The notes: generated by a model not told the origin, from the letters alone. DNA of 64,000 nucleotides from Cyclina sinensis (GCA_012932295.1 JAAONU010000009.1:9899535-9963534), one strand, 5' to 3'; shown: positions 35,198 to 46,962, counted from the stretch's first letter. Translations and numbers: made by a program.

Positions 35198-35741
35198 ATA
35201 TAGGTAGGTGTATAATTTGTTTATCTAATATCGAAAACTGTAATGAAAGGCGATTTTAGAAAACCACCATGCCACCAGCGTTACAGGCATAGTCAGGCAG
35301 TGCACCGCCTACACGATCGTTACCATGTATTTCCTCCTCAAAATATCCTTCCTGATAGTTTAACATGTCAAATGAAGTAAACAGGGATGGAAATTAGTGT
35401 CAGTTGGAATTTTCTAGTTACGATAAGCTGTGGGAGTCGCTATCACTACATTCTCGACACTTTTCAATGCCCAGTTACATATGATTCTCATAAATGTTCG
35501 TCTTTTTCACGAATGATACAGAAAACGGAAAATACCCGGGAGAAAGCAGACTAAGACGATAGTTCGTAAATAATATGAGATCATCTTGCGGGTAGTCTTG
35601 ATGCCAAACTTAACAAATCACTGCCTAAAAGTTTAATTTTCTTACCTGTGGGTCCCAATTCCACCACAAAACCGGCGTTATATACCGCACACCAGCGTTA
35701 CTTGCACCACCTCCACCGGTAACGTATGACCACGGTGGTGT
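35198..35741 (-). repeat. Third, solo arm in the same orientation as the right arm
   Basis: It matches the right arm from about 34519 to 35062 (aatatcgaaaactgtaa..., gccaccagcgttacaggcat..., ctccaccggtaacgtatg) but is more diverged, and lies about 140 bp outside it. It may be a relic of an older insertion or a duplicated arm. Confidence 0.75.
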
Positions 35742-35822
35742 TATCTTAATCATGCATACAGCAAGCAAAATTGTCTTCTGATTAATTTTGTTCTTTGATG
35801 TGGAGGTTGGTGTTAAAACAAA

Positions 35823-37066
35823 CAAGGGGGGTCATTGGCCCCAAAGCGCTCACCTGAGGACAGACTGTTATGTGTGAAAGCGGAGAAATCTAGTGTTCAT
35901 TACAAGAATTTGAACAATGTTGGTCACTGAGTCCCCTTTGGCAGGGCCAACTTTGACCCCAAGGCTTTAGTCTAAACAATCTTGATATAGGTCCACCAGA
36001 CTATGTTTTATGTCAAATATCTAAGCTCTAGCTTTCTCGGTTTCAGATATCACTTTTTATATGTATATAACGAAAATCCATGACCTCCAGGGCAGGGCCA
36101 ATTTTCACCCTAGGGCCATAATTTTGCAGAGGTCCACAATGCTTCATGCCAAATATCTAAGCTCTTGCCTCTGAAGCTTCAGAGGATAATTTTCTTATAA
36201 GTTTTTACTATTTGTATATAATGAGAGTCTATGACCCCCGAACAGGCCCAATTTTTACCCAAGGGATAAAATTTGAACAAACTTAGAAAAGGTTCACTAG
36301 ACAATGTTTCATGCGAAATACCTAAGCTCTAGCCTTTGTGGTTTTAGAGAAGAAGTTTTTTAAAGTTCTTACTATATGTATATAAGGAAAACTATGACCC
36401 CCAACCCAACCTGGGCAGGGCCATTTTCAACCCTTGGGCTATAATTTGAACAATAATTGTAGGAGTCCTCTATACAATGTTTCATGTGAAATGTCAAAGC
36501 TCCAGCCTTTGCAGTTTTAAAGCAGACGATTTTTTAAAGATTTTACTACATATATATGTATATAAGGAAAACCCATGACCCCCCCCCCGCATTGGGCGGG
36601 GCCAGTTTTGATCCTATGGCTATAATTTGAACAATCTCTGTAGAGGCCCACTAAACAATGATCCATGCCAAATATTTAAGCTCTAGCCTTTGCAGTTTCA
36701 AAGAAGAAGATTTTTAAAGTTTTTACCACATGTATTTTAGGAAAATCTATGATCCTCGGGGCAGGGCCAATTTTGATCCAAGGACTATAATTTAAAGAAA
36801 CTTGGTAAAGGTCCACTACACAATGTTTCATGGCAAATATCTTAGCTCTAGCCTTTGTCATTTCAGAGTAGAAGAGTTTTTAGGTTTATACATATGAGGA
36901 AAACTATGACCCAATGATCATTCCTGTGAAGTTTGGTTAATGTACAGTCAGTGCTTTCAGAGGAAATGTCGTTTTGTCAAAATTGTTGACGACGGAAGAC
37001 GCACTACGACGGACATAGGGGGATCACAAAAGCTCACCATGAGCACGTTGTGCTCAGGTGAGCTAA
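35823..37066 (+). mobile_element. Hairpin-ended element E1, complete
   Basis: The 5' end has a hairpin (gggtcattggcccc) and cgctcacctgagga. The core has about six units of 165-178 bp with the phrases ggcagggccaattttgaccc, ataatttgaacaa and agctctagcctttg. The 3' end reads gatcacaaaagctcacc, then the palindrome tgagcacgttgtgctca, then ggtgagctaa. The 5' gctcacctgag and 3' ctcaggtgagc are inverted. No coding capacity. Confidence 0.8.
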
Positions 37067-37357
37067 AAATGAGTAAAACTCGATAATATATAAACGGGAT
37101 TTCTTTATATATCTTTCTTACTTTTACTAGTAACCACTACTGTTGTCTGCTTATCGTGCATATTCTTTATTAATCTTTACTTATTTAAAAGGATTTCCAG
37201 AAAATCGGTGTTTTTTTCCAGGTTTTCCGTGGACTCGGGTTAATTCTTTTTCAAATTAAACTTACTTAACGTCATTAAATCAAGCTCAATTTCATAAATG
37301 TTTCATATTGAAACGTTATTTAAACATGTATAGTATTTTCTTCAATATTACTATTTT

Positions 37358-38574
37358 TTAGCTCACTTGGCAAAAAGTGCCAGAGTGATTTGTCATACCC
37401 AAATGTCCGGTGTGCGTCGTGCGTCGTGACAATTTCATTCAAACGACATCTCCTCTGAAACCAAAGGGCCAAATTCAATGAAACTTGCTTGGGATGTTCC
37501 TTGCATAAAGCTCTTCCAAAGTTGTTCAAAAAATTCAATTCCATGCAGAACTCTGGTTGCCATGGCAATCAGAAGAAAAAACTTTAAAAATCTTCTTCTC
37601 AAAAACCACAAGGCCTGGAGCTTAGGTATTTTGTATGAGGCATCATCTAGTGGACCTCTACCAAGATTATTCAGATTATGACCCTGGGGTCAGAACTGGC
37701 CCCGTCCTGGGGGTCACTTGATTTTACATAGAGTTACACAGGGAAAACTTCAAAAATCTTCTTGTCGCACACCACAACACATGGAGCTTAGATATTTGGT
37801 ATGCAGCATTGTCTAGTAGACCTCTACCCAGATTTGTTTAAATCATGGCCCCAGGGTCAAAACTGGCCGCACCTAAGGGGTCACATGTTTTACATAGAGT
37901 AATATAGCAAAAAAAATCTTTAAAAATCTTCTTGTCACAAACTGCAAGGCCTGGAGCTTAGATATTTGGTAATATGCACTGTGACCACAGTGGGGTCATC
38001 CACCCCCCAACGCCCAACTTTTTTTTCTCATTTTTGAAGTTTTTTGCTATGGCAATAAAATTTGGACCATTTGTTCAGTTTTTCAAAAACATATTCCTTG
38101 ACCTAAATTTTTGACCTACTGACCTATTTTTTTGGTTTTTTAGCTACAGCAATGAAATTTGGACCATATGCAGTTTTTCGTTTCGATTTCAAAAATGTCA
38201 TCGCATGACCTATATTTTTGACCTATTGACCTACTTTTTGGAGCTATGGCAATGAAATTTGGACCATGTGTACAGTTTTTTGTTCCGATTTCAAAAACGC
38301 CATACCATGACCTATATTCTTGACCTACTGACCTACTTTTTTGTTTTAAAGCTACGGCAATGAAGTTTTGACCGTGTGTACAACTTTTCGTTCCGATTTC
38401 AAAAATGTCGTCTCATGACCTATATTTTGACCTACTGACCTACTTTTTGTTTTTTTGAGCTATGGCAATGAAATTGCATTGGTCCATTTCTGTGATATGC
38501 ATCATTACATTCATAAAAATGTCTTTCATCTTTGAACCCAGGTGAGCGCTTTAGGGCCATTGGCCCTCTTGTTT
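37358..38574 (-). mobile_element. Hairpin-ended element E2, minus orientation
   Basis: The right (5') end reads in reverse aaacaagagggccaatggccc, then taaagcgctcacctggg. The left (3') end in reverse reads tggcactttttgcca, agtgagctaa. The core combines units of the ggtcaaaactggccc type (37690-38000) with about four units of roughly 115 bp carrying gacctactgacctactttt (38090-38470). Confidence 0.75.
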
Positions 38575-38681
38575 ACTAATAGCATCTTAAATGATTTCCG
38601 GAAATTCAATGTTTCTTTCCGCGTTTTCCGTTTAATCGGCTATTCCTTTATCAATTTAAACTTACTGAGCGTCATAAAAGG

Positions 38682-39118
38682 GACTGACTCACAGAATTTA
38701 GCTGAATTTCATTGTCTTTAAAATTTAAGAAAAATTAATATACAACGAAAAAAAACATTATATTATACTTCTATACACCATGAAAACTGATCAAAAGTTT
38801 TGAAGAATTTACCAGGATTCGAACCCATGCCTTTTTGGTCAGTAAAATTTACAGCGACGATCTACAGAGCCACAGAGACTAGGTATCAAAATCGGTCAAA
38901 ATTAATAATATGACTAAAGTATCAACCCCGTGTTTAACAGTGTAAATTTTTTACCGATAAAAGTATGTAAAACTTTGTTGTGATGTTTTTCTGTAAAAAG
39001 AAAGAAAAAAGAGTCAGTAACTTAGTTTAGATATTTTTTTTACATTTACAGCTAGAATTTCTAGATGTATAAACTTTTTCTTTTTTCATCATCGGCTCAT
39101 CTGTGAGTCAGTCGCTTT
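38682..39118 (-). mobile_element. Non-autonomous TIR element with tRNA-like core (copy 2)
   Basis: The left end gggactgactcacagaa and right end tctgtgagtcagtcgctt are inverted. The interior matches copy 1 at 178-596. The insertion site can be compared with the uninterrupted paralogue at 37271-37290, which suggests a TA-type target. Confidence 0.75.
38807..38879 (-). ncRNA. tRNA-like core of TIR element copy 2
   Basis: On the minus strand, gtggctctgtagatcg (A-box-like) is followed by a perfect B box gggttcgaatcc. It aligns with the cores at 309-386 and 11109-11192. Confidence 0.5.
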
Positions 39119-39424
39119 AAATCAAGCTTATTTTTATAAATGTTTGATACTTGAAAGGCAAATAAAGCATATATAGTATTTTCAGTCATTTATCTTTGTC
39201 ATTTTTTAAATAAGAACGTCAAAAATGAATTCCGGAAAATCGATGTTTTTCCAGGTTGTCCAGGTTTTACACCCGCCCAGAGATCTGTACTTCGTCACTC
39301 GTAATAATAAACAGAGGAACAGTGACCTAATTAAGATATCTGCGCCTTTCTCAAAGTAAAAACGGTTACAAACTCGTTTTTAATAATCAGTCAACTTCTA
39401 CATTTATTTGATAAATAAAAAATT

Positions 39425-39602
39425 AATAAAGCAAGAGTTCTTGTGCACTGCACTGCTCCTTAATGAGATCTAACTACCTATGAAGTTTGGTCTTGATATC
39501 TCTCATAGTTTTTGTGTTATGCTCCGGACAAAATTATGACGGACGGACGAACGGACGGACAAAGCGGCAACCATATGTTCGCCCTTCAGGGAGCATAGAA
39601 AT
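39425..39602 (+). mobile_element. Short hairpin-ended ACGG repeat
   Basis: One unit (ttgtgcactgcactgctcct, gttatgctccggacaaaatt) is followed by gacggacggacgaacggacg and a hairpin-like end gcccttcagggagcata. Confidence 0.7.
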
Positions 39603-39879
39603 TGCACAATATTAGGAATCTTTGACCAGTTGGGAACTACACTGCTCAAATTAATTAAAGGAGCACAAATACGTTATGGCGTAAATTGCCCACCATACTA
39701 GATATTCGCTACAAATTTCGTTTGTCGGTATCGACGGTCAATATCCTCAAGAAACCCGTGCACTTTACAATAAATTTACACAGCATGGGTATTTTGTTTT
39801 TCTTGTTGTTGTGTAACCCCCGAATAAGATTTAGACTTTTGCATGTGTACAGTTCGTTCACGATAGCACATTTGACAAA

Positions 39880-40956
39880 ATGAATGTTTTAGTGAAACTT
39901 TTTACTGTATCTGCTCTTTTCACAACGGTCCAGGGTGTGCGACGTCATTTAGCAACTACTGATGTTGCTCAGGCGGTTCAGATGATCGAAAATGGATTTA
40001 CGCAACGCGAGTTGGCCACCGTTCTAGACGTTTCTCTTAGCGTTGATGCCAGGTTATGGAATCGTTATTAGAGACTGGAGAACTCACAAGATGACCTGGG
40101 CAAGGTCGTTACCGCATTACAACACCTCGTCAGGACCGATATCTGAGAACTTTGGCACTCAGAAATCGTCAGTGTACTGCTACTGGCATTGAATTTAACT
40201 TTCGGCAAGCTGAAGGGGTTCGTGTGTCCACTCAAACTGTCCGAAATCGTGTTCATGAAGATGGTTTGGATGCCCGAAGACCTGCCAGAGGACCAATTCT
40301 GACTGTAGCTCACCGAAGAGCTCCCTTACAGTTTGCCCAGGAACACGTCACTTGGCAACTGCGCCACTGGCGATCTGTGCTCTTCACAGACGAGAGCCGG
40401 TACCATGTTTCGACCATTGACAGGCGTGTGAGGGTGTGGCGTCGCAGAGGAGAGAGGTATGCGAAATGTAACATTATTCCATACGACAGGTTTGGCGTAG
40501 GGTCAGTTATGGTGTGTGCAGGGATATCAATTGACGGGCGCACAGACTTTTATGTAATTCCAGGAGGTAGTCTGACGGCCCCAAGATATCGGGATGAGAT
40601 CCTAGAACTAATTGTTAGGCCATATGCTGGTGCAATAGGTGAATCGTTTCGTTTAGTGCAAGATAATGCTCGAGCACACGCTGCAAGAATCGTCCGGAAC
40701 CTTTTTGATGATGAAGGTATTGAGGTCATAGACCGGCCAGCGAGGTCTCCCGATCTTAACCTTATAGAGCATGTCTGGGACATGCTTTCACTAGACTTTT
40801 TTCGCGTCCGAACCCTGTGCAGAACGTCCGTGAGCTTTCTCATGCTCTTGTAGCAGAATGGCATGCCATACGACAGGATTTGATCAAATGTGTCATCAGG
40901 AGCATGCCCACACGATGCAGAGAGTGCCAAAACGCCCGAAGGGGATACACTCATTA
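39880..40956 (+). pseudogene. Broken Tc1/mariner-family transposase (DD34E)
   Basis: A cut-and-paste DNA transposase with its reading frame lost. The N-terminal part (39880-40071) has a helix-turn-helix with FTQRELATVLDVS. A frame change near 40070 and a TGA at about 40097 precede the main frame (40152-40853), which holds the catalytic triad: Asp80 (FTDESRYH), Asp171 (QDNARAH) and Glu206 (NLIEHVWD), with 34 residues between the last two. Another frame change near 40800 moves the C terminus (EWHAIRQDLI, MPTRCRECQ) to a different frame, ending TAA at 40954-40956. The 5' flank has cactgctcaaattaattaaa at 39639-39658, which may be the TIR region. No matching 3' end is seen. It is inactive; whether it mobilised the TIR elements is unknown. 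Confidence 0.85.
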
Positions 40957-41024
40957 ATGACACCGACTATGAACGTTTCCAGGCCAGAATCTGCCTTTAC
41001 AGACAGACCAGAAAAACATTGACA

Positions 41025-42450
41025 TTCTCCTTGTTTGAAACCACGTGGCCCTGAGCCTTAAGATTTAGTATGTAGCATTGTCTAGTGGACTTCTACCAAG
41101 TTTGTTCAAACAAGAAATGTTTGTAAAACATAAATGCCACCCGGCAGCACCTAATTGCTTGTGGTTGAGCCAAAGCGTTCTCTAGTAATTGATCAGAAAC
41201 CGTTTTAAGGATCAAGGTCCCTGTGGCCTTGACCTTTGACCTAATGACCTCAAAATCAATAGGGGTCATTTACTGGTCATGACCAACCAGCATACCAAGT
41301 TTGGTGAACCTAGGTCAAAGCATTCTCTAGTTATTGATCGGAAGCCGTTTTTAGAGTCAAAGTCTGTGAGCTTGACCTTTGATCTAATGACCTCAAAATC
41401 AATAGGGGGTCATCTAATGGTGATGACCAACCAGCACCAAGTTTGGTGAACCAAGGTCAAAGCGTTCTCTAGTTATTGATTGGTAACCGTTTTTAAGATG
41501 AAAGTCTCTGTGATCTTGACCTTTGACCTAATGACCTCAGTCAATAGGGGTCATCTAATGACCTCAGTCAATAGGGGTCATCTACTGGTGATGACCAACC
41601 AGTATACCAAGTTTGGTGAAACTAGGTCAAAGCGTCCTCTAGTTGTTGATCAGAAACCGTTTTTAGGATGAAGGTCCCTGTGAGCTTGACCTTTGACCTC
41701 AAAATCAATAGGGGTCATCTACTGGTGATGACCAACCAGCATACCAAGTTTGGGGAACCTAGGTCAAAGAGTTATTGGTCAGAAACTGTTTCTACCTACA
41801 AGGTCAATGTGACCTTGACCTATGACCTCTTGACCCCAAAATCAATAGGGGTCATCTACTGGTGATGGACAATCATCCTACCAAGTTTGAAGTTCCTAGG
41901 CCTTAGCATTCTTTAGTTATTGGTCGGAAACCGTTTGGTCTATGGACCGACCGACAGACAGACAAATGCAAAGCAATATACCCGCACTTCTTTGAAGGGG
42001 GGGGGGCATAATTATGCCCCTGGGGTCAAAACTGGCTCTGCCCCGGGGATCAATTGATTTTACACAGGTTAATATAAGGAAAAACTTCTTGTTTGAAACC
42101 ACAAGGCCTAGACCCTACAATATTTTTCATGACAAAATCAGCTAGATGTCCTCTACCAAGCTTGTTCAAATTATACCCCTGGGTTCAAAACTGGCCCTTC
42201 CCTAGGGGTCATTTGATTTCAATAGATTTATATAGGGAAAACCCTTGAAAATCTTCTTGTCTGAAACTACAAAGCAATGGGCTAGGATTTTTTACATGGA
42301 ACATCAGCTCAAGGTCTTCTGCGAAGATTGTTAATATTATGCCCTTGGGGACCTAGAAATTTTACACAGAGCATCAGCTAGAGGTCCTTTACCCATTTCG
42401 TTCAAATTATGTCCATAAGTCATTAAAAATAAACACGTAAAACATGTTAA
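41025..42450 (-). mobile_element. Hairpin-element core (minus) interrupted by a nested insertion
   Basis: Units of the type cttgtttgaaaccacaaggc ... ggggtcaaaactggc lie at 41025-41110 and continue at 42012-42450. One unit is split exactly between ttcaaa and ttatgcccc. Neither terminal hairpin of this older element is clear. Confidence 0.6.
41111..42011 (+). mobile_element. Nested hairpin-ended element, 901 bp
   Basis: It starts caagaaatgtttgtaaaaca and ends with gaccgaccgacagacagaca, then atacccgcacttctttgaag, a G run and gcataa. The core has five units of about 137-145 bp with tgatgaccaaccagcatacc, tgaccttgacctttgacc. The split host unit can be rejoined without any duplicated bases, so the insertion left no target-site duplication and sits between A and T. 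Confidence 0.8.
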
Positions 42451-44228
42451 TTTTACAGACTGATGGACCATTCAGCATAGCATGTGAAAAACAAAGGAAG
42501 TATTTTAGAAACAATATGGGCCTAAATCACTCATCTGAGTACACTGTTCTTACTGAAAACATAATGGACATCTGTCATGCAAAGATATTTTTTGTCAGAC
42601 AATTAAGTTTTCATGACCAAGATCATGCAGACAAACATTCTCACAAGCTAAAATGTTGATGACAGATGATGGCCAAACATTGCCATAACCTACAATAATA
42701 TACACCAGTTGCTAGGATAAACTAAGTAAACTAAACCCATATTTGATGGAGGTAAAAATAACCACAGAAGCATTACTTGAACTACATTGACAAAGTTCCT
42801 CTAAACAAAGCTGCATAGTAAATTTCAGGAAATTGTACTTGTGGTTTCTGAGAAGGGAACTTTTTCTTCTAGTTATCAAAGTGACCAAAACTCTGCAAAG
42901 TTAATTACCAACCTGCATGTATGTTCAAACCCAAAATGATCTTGTAAATGCAGAGATAATAATGCACAGAATACTGAAGAAGTTTGGTGTTTAAGTTATC
43001 ACAGACAGAATACATATCCTGGTGTGTCCCTTAAAAAGGCAGGAAATAGTTACTGTACAGGTCAATAGTTTTAAAATGAACATTTATGTTACTGGAAAGA
43101 AAACATCAGGCATAAGTCAGGCTGTAGATTTATGTCCTCTGAGTAAGAAAATATTCATATATTTAAATAATGAAATAAATGTATCTGAAGAGATCAGTTC
43201 ATAGCCATAAATATAGGTAATAAACCTTTTTAGTTTAAGGTATTTACTGCAGTGAGGATTAACTTGGACTAAATACAAGTAAAAATCAGTTTATAGGAAC
43301 TTTTATTTTGGTAGTACCTTTCCTTTCACACAATGAAAACAGTTCAAGGTATTCATTAATGTATACTTGTATTTGCCTGTTATTGCATTTTATAACATCA
43401 TTCTGTGATTACAGTCCAGATGATGTATCATTTATTGTATTTTACACACATTTTTTTTCTTATTTATCCACAGATAGACAACCCAACAAAAAAAAATCAA
43501 TATGTCTCTGTTCACTTGACAGTGGTTGTGGCTACCTTATGGACCTTTATTTAGAAAACTGGTTAGCAAAAAGGGCAGCAGGATGTTGCATTTAATCAAA
43601 TTCAACAAAGTTACTATCTGAAGCTGAAGTTACTGACAAAGCCTGTACTTAAAACTTCTATGTACAAAAAGCATTTGTTCCAGTATGGCTATGACATCTG
43701 AATATATACAAACAGTACTGTTCAACTATACACACACAAAAATAAACACAACAAAAGAATGTTATTGCACTGAAAATTCTTACCAAAGAAAGAGCAGAAT
43801 GTTATCCATATTTGTAAAATTATTTCTCTGTGTTAAGATATCAGAGATGGATCATTCAGAAATTTTAACTCAGTAAGAAGTACATAGTTTCTGTCAGTCT
43901 GTATTACCTGACACCGTATATCTCCTAACCAGCATATCTGTAAGTAAACCATACATGTAAATCTAGCAACTGGTAGCTTCGATCTACCAAGTTTTATATC
44001 TATTTGCCTTTTAGTAAATTCAACTGATTTCATCAGTATTGTGTACAAGAAAATACTGTGTAGCTATGGAAGCTCTACTACATTAAACGGTTACCTGTGT
44101 TGAAATCATAAACCTAGTATCAGCTAGCAGATCACACTGTAAAATGACAGGTCTTAAATTTTAAAATGACTGGACTTTCATTGTTTTTAAACCATGAACC
44201 CTTTTTTGTTTCATCAAGCTTGGTTCTA
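42451..44228. other. Gene-free AT-rich stretch
   Basis: Several ORFs of 60-95 codons, none with recognisable motifs or clear splice context. It could include untranslated sequence of a gene, but I see no direct support. Confidence 0.35.
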
Positions 44229-45014
44229 ACAAAGCCCTGGATTGCTCACCTGAATACTTTGGCTTTTGGTTTGCTGTAGAGCTAACATCAGAAGCTACTT
44301 TAAGGTTTTCTTTGTAAGTCTATATGAATTCAAGTTACCCCAGGGTAGAGCCAACTTTGACCCAAGGGGCATAATCTGAACGAACCTGGTAGAGGACTTG
44401 CTGATGCTCTATGTAAAATATCTTATTTCTAGGCCTTGTGGTTTCAGACAAGAAGATTTTTTAAGTCTTCCCTTTTCAAGCCAATGTAAAATCAAGTGAC
44501 CCCAGGGCCAGGCCATTAATGATCATAGGGGCTTCATTTGAACAATCATGGCAGAGGACTTTTAGCTGATGCTTCATGCAGAAAATCTTAGCCCTTGGCT
44601 TTGTGGTTTCAGAAAAGAAGATTTTCTTATGGTTTTTCCCTATATAACCTATGTAAAATCAACTGACCCCCCAGGACAGAGCCAATTTTGACCCTAGGGG
44701 TATAATTTGAAAAAACTTTGGAGAGGTCTACCAGACAATGCTACATACCAAATCTTAAGCCTCAAGGTCTTATGGTTTCAGACAAAAAATATTTTGTTCT
44801 GTTGCTTTAGCAACCAGATTTTTTGATAAAATTCAATTCTTTGAACAACTTTGGTATATCTTCATGCAAGGAATATACCAGGCATGTTTTGTCAAAATTG
44901 GCTTAGCCGGGAAAAGAAGTTGGTCAAGTCAAATTGTTGACGACAAATAACGCCGATGGACAATCAATGATCATAAAAGCTTGCCCTTGAGCACTTTGTG
45001 CTTAGGTGAGCTAC
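44229..45014 (+). mobile_element. Hairpin-ended element E3
   Basis: A decayed 5' end (agccctggattgctcacctg) is followed by about three units of 170-180 bp (ccagggcagagccaattttg-like) and a 3' end gatcataaaagcttgccctt, gagcactttgtgcttaggtg, agcta. Confidence 0.75.
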
Positions 45015-46521
45015 ATATTACTTAAAATTACCATGTAAAAATCTACCTGACAAAGTTGGCAAAATCTTCCTATCAAGGGTATCAGGTTTATCATGTTATG
45101 ATCACTCGTGTGTGGAAAAAAAAATTTCAGCACTATTTTAAACAGAAGTATAAAGTGAAGCTTTAATAAGCATAGTGTAATTAACAAGGATATGCTAACA
45201 ATATTGCTTACATATCTACACTTGTTATTTCACAAGCATGAATACTTCAGGAACAAAGGATGACTCTTATTGAGAGTCAGTGTAGGCAGGCTGAAAAGGT
45301 CAATCTTCTAAAATGTATATGCAGCTGAAATTCAAATGCACACAAAAGACAACTATTTTAGCTGAAGTAAAAGGTTCTTGTTGCATTTGACACTAAAACA
45401 CGACTCTGAACATGTAGTATTTTAGGTCTCTGTCTGAACACTCACAATAAATGCTTAAGAATTACAACAAGCAGATTAGCTGAATTGATAACACCAGCCG
45501 AATGATACAAATCACCCTTACACATTACAAGCCAATTTGTTGAATTGATAACCCCCATCAAATGATACAAATCACTGGAATGAAGCTTCTATTATCGAAC
45601 TTTTACATAGATCTTTGACCTTGGAATTTAAGTGCCAAATCAGTTTGGTATCTTTATTAGTTGTGGCTGTGACTATATTTGATATTGTCAGAAGTATCGC
45701 AAAAGTTGTGGACTAGTTGCTTCTGATGATTATTTTCTATTATCTTTGTCGTTTCACTGAATACATATTGTTAAAATCTCAACAAGGTATTAACCTGTAA
45801 CAACTATGAAATATTCCATTAGTATGAACATGAAAATATCAAGTTTGATAATTATCAACATTTTCTTAATGGAATGTCCCATAGTATTTGTGAGTTCAAC
45901 CTTGCCTTCCTACATTTAGGGAAGTAACTGTTGCCTGCTATATATGGCGATATCAGAACTCAGTAAATATCGTCTTATATGATTCTGGCCATACGATTCT
46001 GCTTTTTTCCCAGTTTCATTGAAGTTTATACTTACTGAATAATGATTTGAAGAGCAAGTGTATTAAAATTTAGAACACACCCAATTTTGTGTAGACAGAA
46101 TACTGGACGTTTCGCTACCTGTCAGTTCGCTAGCCATACAAATTTGCTACCTGTGTTATTTTGCACCTAATCTAAGTGCTACTTAGAAGATTCACTGCAG
46201 GGTTTATTGCACATTGGCTAACTTGTGATTATTACCTGATTTAAACAAACATTATAATTATATGATTGTATCGTATAAATGTTTAACAAGTTACAGGTTT
46301 AAAAGAGTATAGTGAAGGATCATCAGTTGTGACTCAAGTCTGGGACTTGATGAAGAAATATCACATTCTAGTACGATTATGGCGGTGGTGGCCTTAATAC
46401 AATAAGAAATAAATATAACTAAAAGTTGCTATCTCCAGTGTTTTAGTATTTGATGTTGATTTGTATGATAACTTATTTCATTCTTTTTAAGGATATAAAT
46501 TTTTAATTATTAGATCATTTT
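45015..46521. other. Gene-free AT-rich stretch
   Basis: Unique-looking DNA. A short near-duplication (gctgaattgataacaccagc/gttgaattgataacccccat) lies near 45478 and 45539. No coding exon recognised. Confidence 0.4.
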
Positions 46522-46962
46522 GCAGAATCCCCTATTCCATAACACTGATAAAGTTGTTTAACTATTGTATGCAGAATCCCCTATTCCAAAACACTGATAA
46601 AGTTGTTTAACTATTGTATGCAGAATCCCCTATTCCAAAACACTGATAAAGTTGTTTAACTATTGTATGCAGAATCCCCTATTCCAAAACACTGATAAAG
46701 TTGTTTAACTATTGTATGCAGAATCCCCTATTCCAAAACACTGATAAAGTTGTTTAACTATTGTATGCAGAATCCCCTATTCCAAAACACTGATAAAGTT
46801 GTTTAACTATTGTATGCAGAATCCCCTATTCCAAAACACTGATAAAGTTGTTTAACTATTGTATGCAGAATCCCCTATTCCAAAACACTGATAAAGTTGT
46901 TTAACTATTGTATGCAGAATCCCATATTCCAAAACACTGATAAAGTTGTTTAACTATTGTAT
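46522..46962. repeat. 49-bp tandem repeat, nine copies, nearly identical
   Basis: gcagaatcccctattccaaa starts at 46522, 46571, 46620 and every 49 bp to 46914; the array ends at 46962 (exactly 9.0 units). The first unit has ccataac for ccaaaac and the last cccatatt for cccctatt; the inner seven look identical. Such homogeneity points to recent expansion. Confidence 0.95.

Larger units (their letters stand above)
37191..39300. repeat. Short tandem locus of three units, each split by an insertion or decayed
   Basis: Units begin atttcc(a/g)gaaaatcg...ccaggttttcc at 37191, 38597 and 39229. Unit 1 ends at about 37357, where element E2 is inserted. Unit 2 is split at about 38681 by the TIR element, with its second half (aaatcaagctta...) resuming at about 39120. 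Unit 1 supplies the uninterrupted sequence (cgtcattaaatcaagc at 37271). Confidence 0.7.

Noticed and set aside
40068..40543. Minus-strand ORFs over the transposase
   Set aside because: Antisense shadows of the transposase frame.
42444..43876. Several plus-strand ORFs of 60-95 codons
   Set aside because: No start context, splice sites, motifs or composition bias that would separate them from chance frames in AT-rich DNA.
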